NCBI GenBank assembly: GCA_028565635.1
Contig: JAOXYB010058946.1
Coordinates: 1-10,876 of the forward strand
Direction of reading: 5' to 3'
DNA length: 10,876 bases
Source: Phoronis ovalis
Taxonomy: Eukaryota > Phoronida > Phoronidae
The translations under genes and the position numbers were made by a program. Positions 8,040 through 10,876 of this stretch are shown piece after piece. The notes under the pieces are model-generated. The model did no database searches and was not told the DNA's origin. It saw only the letters and a list, made by a program, of their open reading frames with translations. How positions within the stretch are numbered: the stretch's first letter is position 1; each line of letters starts with the position of its first letter.

Positions 8040-10119
8040 GTAAACTTTAATTTGTATGTACAGATATTGCGATATTTAATTTTATCTAACATTTACAAAA
8101 TACCATAACGTTTTCTGCATTAAAACATGTGCTTGTTTATAATATCTCTATCACAGATGACAATTTTGCTAAACAGGCAAGGGGGCTACCTTAAATTGGC
8201 AATGAACTGTTATTCTATAAGAAAATACTGTTTTTATTGCAGATGTTGTATGTTTCACTTGTTGGTGGTACAACGACAACACCATCAGCTGTGGTTACCA
8301 CAGAGACAAGGTCAAAACATGGTTTGCATTCTGGTGTTATTGTTGCTAGTGTTGTAGCACCATTAGTTGTCTTCCTTCTGGCTGGTATTGCAGTCTTTTG
8401 TGTGAGTAACTTTGCTGCAAACTGTACTGTACATTCTTTTGTTGCTTTTGATGGCTTTTCTATTAAAGTTACTACCGTAGGGGACTTAAAAAATGATAAT
8501 TACAGATACAGGGCCATTCAGATTGACAAATACATCCATCAAATGGTAAATTCCAATTCAAGGAAGCAGCCTGATTACGTAAGAAGCAATTGCAGTCTTG
8601 ATGTTAGATTCAAGAAATTATAAAACTGTTTCTTGCAGAATTGAAAAATATAAGTGACGACTTAGAAATCTTGTTAGCGGGTAGTTTAGGGCTTCTTTAA
8701 ATGCTGACAAATTTTGGTAACCGTAATTGCATTTGCTGCTGATTGTTTTATTTTGAAGGACGCTATATAGCTTGAGAGGCTTAATATTTTTCTTAACATT
8801 TTGCAGATACTGAGTAGACGACGTAGAGGAAAAGCGATGCGCTCATATTTCACTGATAGTCGTCAACCATCATTTGATTCTCGGATTGATATTCCTCTTT
8901 CAAATTATCCAAGAATCAGACGTTCGGGCAGAGGGAGAAAATCAACAAGATCTCAGATGAGTGTAGGATTTATAAATGAAGCTCTTCAATATGAGGAGGT
9001 AAAGTTACTGTAGTATGGAAGCCATATTCCTTCCTATTTAAAAATTTTCCTATAAACTTTAAAATTTTTCCTCATTCTGAAACAAAAATCATGATAATTC
9101 TGCACTGCAACTTTTCGTTGAGACAATTCCACTACAAGCACTTGAAATTTTCGGATACTCGGAGAGTCCTTGAAAGTGCCATCTTCATAATTGCTCCAGT
9201 AAACAGCTGAGGTGTTGCGAGTTTGATCATGATTAAACAATTTATTTTTCATAAAAACAAGCTCCGCTATATAAACTATATAGAAACAAAAAAATTTCTA
9301 AAACATCATTATTATTGTAACTATGTAAACTTCTAAGTGTTAGCTTTTTTTAACTCAAAATACATTCTTAACAAGTTCATTGCAGTGATGGGCAATGAAT
9401 TCTTAGCTTCACAAGTTTACTAGAACGTTTACACTGTGTTACACATGTATCATACTAATTGAATATAGGGTCTGCCATCAAATCCGGTGAATACCACTGG
9501 ACTTGCAAAATTGTGTTATGATATGGATTTACTTGGTGAAGAGTTTCGTTTGTTGCCCAACTTGACAGCTCGGTTGTCTGACTTACCTGATGGCTGCGAT
9601 GACAAAAACAGATTTGCCAATGTCATACCAAGTGAGTTTTTAAAACTGAATCTAGAGAGCTTTTCGCAAAGCAGCGACATGCAACATTTTGAGACTGTAA
9701 GTTTAATACTACATGATAGGACAGTGGAACTGTAGTTGGCATTATTGCATTAACTTGATTTGCAACTTAGAATCTTACTGGCATGCCTGGGTTGTTTCTC
9801 CGAAATTGATATTTAATTCTCCAGCAGTATTAGGCTAGACATGGATGCTGTAATGAGCCTGATAGAAATCTACTCCAAAATTGATACAAGCCCCTAAAAA
9901 TCCACCATTATATTTTTTAAAACTATAAATAAATTAGACCATGGTAACTCTGATTTACCAATTGACATCTTTGAAGCAAAAATTGTTTGTATATTACATC
10001 TACAGTGGTACTTATTTTAAATTTGTATTTTGTCTACTGCAGATGCAGAAACAAGAGTACTATTATCAATAGAACCTAGAGATCGCTCTTCTCATTATAT
10101 CAATGCCAATTTTGTTCGG
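5844..10119 (+). CDS. Receptor-type protein tyrosine phosphatase, N-terminal part (5 exons)
   Basis: Join 5844-8039, 8243-8401, 8807-8998, 9469-9631 and 10043-10119 encodes 929 residues with no internal stop (junction phases 0, 0, 0 and 1). The order is: signal peptide (1-18), Ser/Thr-rich ectodomain with about nine N-glycosylation sequons (19-626), likely SEA-like domain (627-741), transmembrane helix (about 762-787), basic stop-transfer SRRRRGK (788-794), juxtamembrane region, and the start of a classical PTP domain with KNRF (895-898) and YINANF (922-927). It would dephosphorylate phosphotyrosine inside the cell under control of the ectodomain. The WPD loop and the catalytic Cys loop are not in the window, so activity cannot be judged. 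Spacing from LLGEEF through KNRF and VIPN to YINAN is most like the PTPRR/PTPN5/PTPN7 group, but the kinase-interaction motif is not seen and the subfamily is uncertain. Confidence 0.85.
7722..8269 (+). other. Likely SEA-like domain, residues 627-741, split by intron 1
   Basis: After the mucin-like stretch the sequence turns into strand VYIIIAFQM, helix WLDFCANYNEFRDIMAKLVE, strand QIIIANIYHCSVSIWYL, strand DISVSFYVVNFNG, helix TDNCYQTMQEDRQTF, and, across the splice, strand KMLYVSLVGG. This beta-alpha-beta-beta-alpha-beta order just before a membrane helix is that of SEA and SEA-like domains, which often undergo autoproteolysis or shedding. No GSVVV-type cleavage motif is seen. Cys641, Cys676 and Cys713 could form disulfides. 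The assignment rests on pattern and position, not on a recognised sequence match. Intron 8040-8242 lies within the span. Confidence 0.45.
8040..8242 (+). other. Intron 1 of the phosphatase gene
   Basis: This 203-base intron has donor GTAAAC and acceptor CTGTTTTTATTGCAG. An inner AG at 8154-8155 (TCTCTATCACAG) is a plausible acceptor by sequence, but its use would shift the frame and stop at 8357 without encoding the membrane helix. Confidence 0.8.
8243..8401 (+). CDS. Phosphatase exon 2: last SEA-like strand, Thr-rich stalk, transmembrane helix
   Basis: This exon encodes 53 residues in phase 0 at both ends. It reads MLYVSLVGGTTTTPSAVVTT, a short stalk ETRSKHGLH, and the hydrophobic run SGVIVASVVAPLVVFLLAGI followed by AVFC. 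Donor GTGAGT lies at 8402-8407. The membrane helix is completed by Ile-Leu of the next exon, directly followed by the basic SRRRRGK, which strongly supports the junction. The frame stays open for 73 codons into the intron. Confidence 0.88.
8402..8806 (+). other. Intron 2 of the phosphatase gene
   Basis: This 405-base intron has strong donor GTGAGT and acceptor AACATTTTGCAG. The upstream frame reads through to a TAA at 8621-8623. A second TTTCTTGCAG at 8629-8638 is followed by stops in the phase needed. No other feature was seen. Confidence 0.8.
8807..8998 (+). CDS. Phosphatase exon 3: basic cytosolic juxtamembrane segment
   Basis: This exon encodes 64 residues (786-849), phase 0 at both ends, with donor GTAAAG. 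It begins ILSRRRRGKAMRSYFTDSRQ, giving a cytosolic stop-transfer after the membrane helix, and contains a second basic patch, RIRRSGRGRKSTRSQMS, whose RKST and TRSQMS are possible kinase sites. It then becomes acidic/hydrophobic (NEALQYEE). The RRGS...L.LD kinase-interaction motif of the PTPRR group is not recognisable here. Confidence 0.85.
8999..9468 (+). other. Intron 3 of the phosphatase gene
   Basis: This 470-base AT-rich intron has donor GTAAAG and a weak acceptor TTGAATATAG at 9459-9468. A short direct repeat of a TTTAAAA...TTTTCC string lies near 9038-9071. The minus-strand open frame 9034-9252 looks like chance. No other feature was seen. Confidence 0.75.
9469..9631 (+). CDS. Phosphatase exon 4: start of the PTP domain with the KNRF motif
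   Basis: This exon encodes residues 850-903 plus one base (phase 1 out, donor GTGAGT). It reads GLPSNPVNTTGLAKLCYDMD, then LLGEEFRLLPN, LPDGCDD and KNRFANVIP. In classical PTPs the phosphatase domain opens with an F/LxxEF helix followed about 20 residues later by KNRY, whose Tyr packs on the substrate phosphotyrosine ring; here Phe replaces it. The acceptor lacks a strong pyrimidine tract, but the frame and the join to exon 3 are coherent. Confidence 0.82.
9632..10042 (+). other. Intron 4 of the phosphatase gene
   Basis: This 411-base intron has donor GTGAGT and acceptor TTTTGTCTACTGCAG. The exon 4 frame stays open by chance to a TAG at 9733-9735 without domain similarity. Nothing else was recognised. 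Confidence 0.82.
10043..10119 (+). CDS. Phosphatase exon 5: RVLLS...YINANF of the PTP domain
   Basis: The 77-base exon completes a split Asn codon and reads NAETRVLLSIEPRDRSSHYI followed by NANFVR, phase 0 out, with a perfect donor CGG|GTAAGA. RVxLS and YINANF are the second and third conserved blocks of classical tyrosine phosphatases and fix both frame and family. The Y(I/V)ATQGP block that should follow within a few residues is not found in the remaining 757 bases, so the next intron is longer than any earlier one seen in this gene. Confidence 0.88.
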
Positions 10120-10876
10120 GTAAGAATAGTTTTAGTTTTCCTCTTGGTTAATTAATTTTTGCTGCTTATCCTATCTATAGGATAGAGCAGCCTTGCTGTC
10201 AGTCTTGACGTGGTAGTGTTTCAATATTGTTAATATTAAAGAATTTACCTTTTTTAGCTAATAATAACTGTTGCAGAATGAAAAAAGTGCGGTCAATAGG
10301 AATATTAAGTAGAAAGGGAAAAATATGTAATGTGATTTTTAATTGTGACGTGTAGTTTTGAAGAAATAAGCAATTAACGTTTTTTTTGGTAAATTTTTGG
10401 TAAATGCAGCATAAGTGTTTGTAAATTAGTGCAATTTTTTGTTCTTAAATATTGTGAGTGCGTGTAAGGTACGTAGTTAGTTTTTAGGTATTTAAGGTTA
10501 AATAGGCCCATACTTTTAGAAATAATTATAAATTTACGTTATTCTTTTGAAATGCGTGATGTCTGTAAGGATAACGTGTAGAAAATGCAGAATAAGTAGT
10601 TTAACGGGGTAATAAATGAGAAATAATTTGTGCATGTGATTTTTTTTTTGATCCCTCGTTAAGAACTTATACGTAAAAGAAATAATCAGTTAATATTATT
10701 TGTAGATTGACAGTCCTTAGATTTGGATCCGGATTAGTTTAATATGACATTTTGTGGTTAAAAGTGTAATTGGGTATATATATCATATTGACAGGAGAAT
10801 TTGCTAATTGTATGTTGATATCACAGAAAGTACTTTCTTGTAGAACATGTTTATATTATAAAATAATGTATACATG
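10120..10876 (+). other. Start of intron 5, AT-rich and C-poor
   Basis: No exon was found between the donor at 10120 and the window end. The stretch from about 10321 to 10620 is strikingly asymmetric on this strand, with about three times as many G as C by hand count. It contains short recurring strings such as AAATGCAG(C/A)ATAAGT near 10402 and 10583. It has no recognised element ends or coding potential. Confidence 0.6.

Noticed and set aside
8156-8357. Alternative exon using the acceptor AG at 8154-8155
   Set aside because: It shifts frame, loses the membrane helix and ends at 8357; the phase-0 acceptor at 8243 gives a continuous last strand and membrane segment.
8807-8998. Kinase-interaction motif expected for a PTPRR-type phosphatase
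   Set aside because: Basic patches are present, but the LxxRRGSxxxLxLD pattern is not, so the subfamily call was kept tentative.
1-10876. CRISPR arrays, operons, ribosome-binding sites, rRNA or tRNA genes
   Set aside because: The window is eukaryotic with spliced genes; no spaced short repeats or structured RNA genes were found.

Overview
The window is AT-rich eukaryotic DNA with AG/GT-bounded introns of about 200-470 bases, an AATAAA polyadenylation signal and a cluster of TGACCTTTGACCT-type repeats. Together these suggest a marine invertebrate, perhaps a mollusc or another lophotrochozoan; the exact taxon cannot be read from the sequence. Nothing looks bacterial or viral.

Layout, left to right. 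(1) Positions 1 to about 1592 are a composite repeat block. A ~260-base monomer lies reversed at 1-256 and four times head to tail at about 495-1504. A fold-back (174-256 against 441-524) joins the two orientations. A GA-rich tract and a small hairpin close the block. The monomers carry regularly spaced AGGTCA half-sites, including perfect DR1 pairs. (2) Positions 1716-3307 hold the last three coding exons of a sodium/bile-acid-type cotransporter of the SLC10 family, close to the SLC10A2/ASBT group. Its start lies left of the window, or possibly in sequence not recognised here. A polyadenylation signal follows at 3466. (3) Positions 3472-5843 are mostly featureless intergenic DNA. It holds a weak exon candidate (4749-4834) and a decayed copy of the repeat (about 5068-5230) with a perfect DR5 pair. 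(4) Positions 5844-10119 hold the first five recognisable coding exons of a receptor-type protein tyrosine phosphatase. They encode a signal peptide, a long Ser/Thr-rich mucin-like ectodomain, a likely SEA-like domain before the membrane, one transmembrane helix, a basic juxtamembrane segment and the first ~80 residues at the start of the phosphatase domain (KNRF...YINANF). The WPD loop and the catalytic HCxxxxxR loop would lie right of the window. (5) Positions 10120-10876 are AT-rich, C-poor sequence with no exon seen.

The two genes are on the same strand and have no evident functional link. The most interesting points are the unusual mucin + SEA-like + phosphatase architecture, a possible in-frame splice that would remove exactly the SEA-like domain, and a repeat family that spreads nuclear-receptor-type motifs next to both genes.
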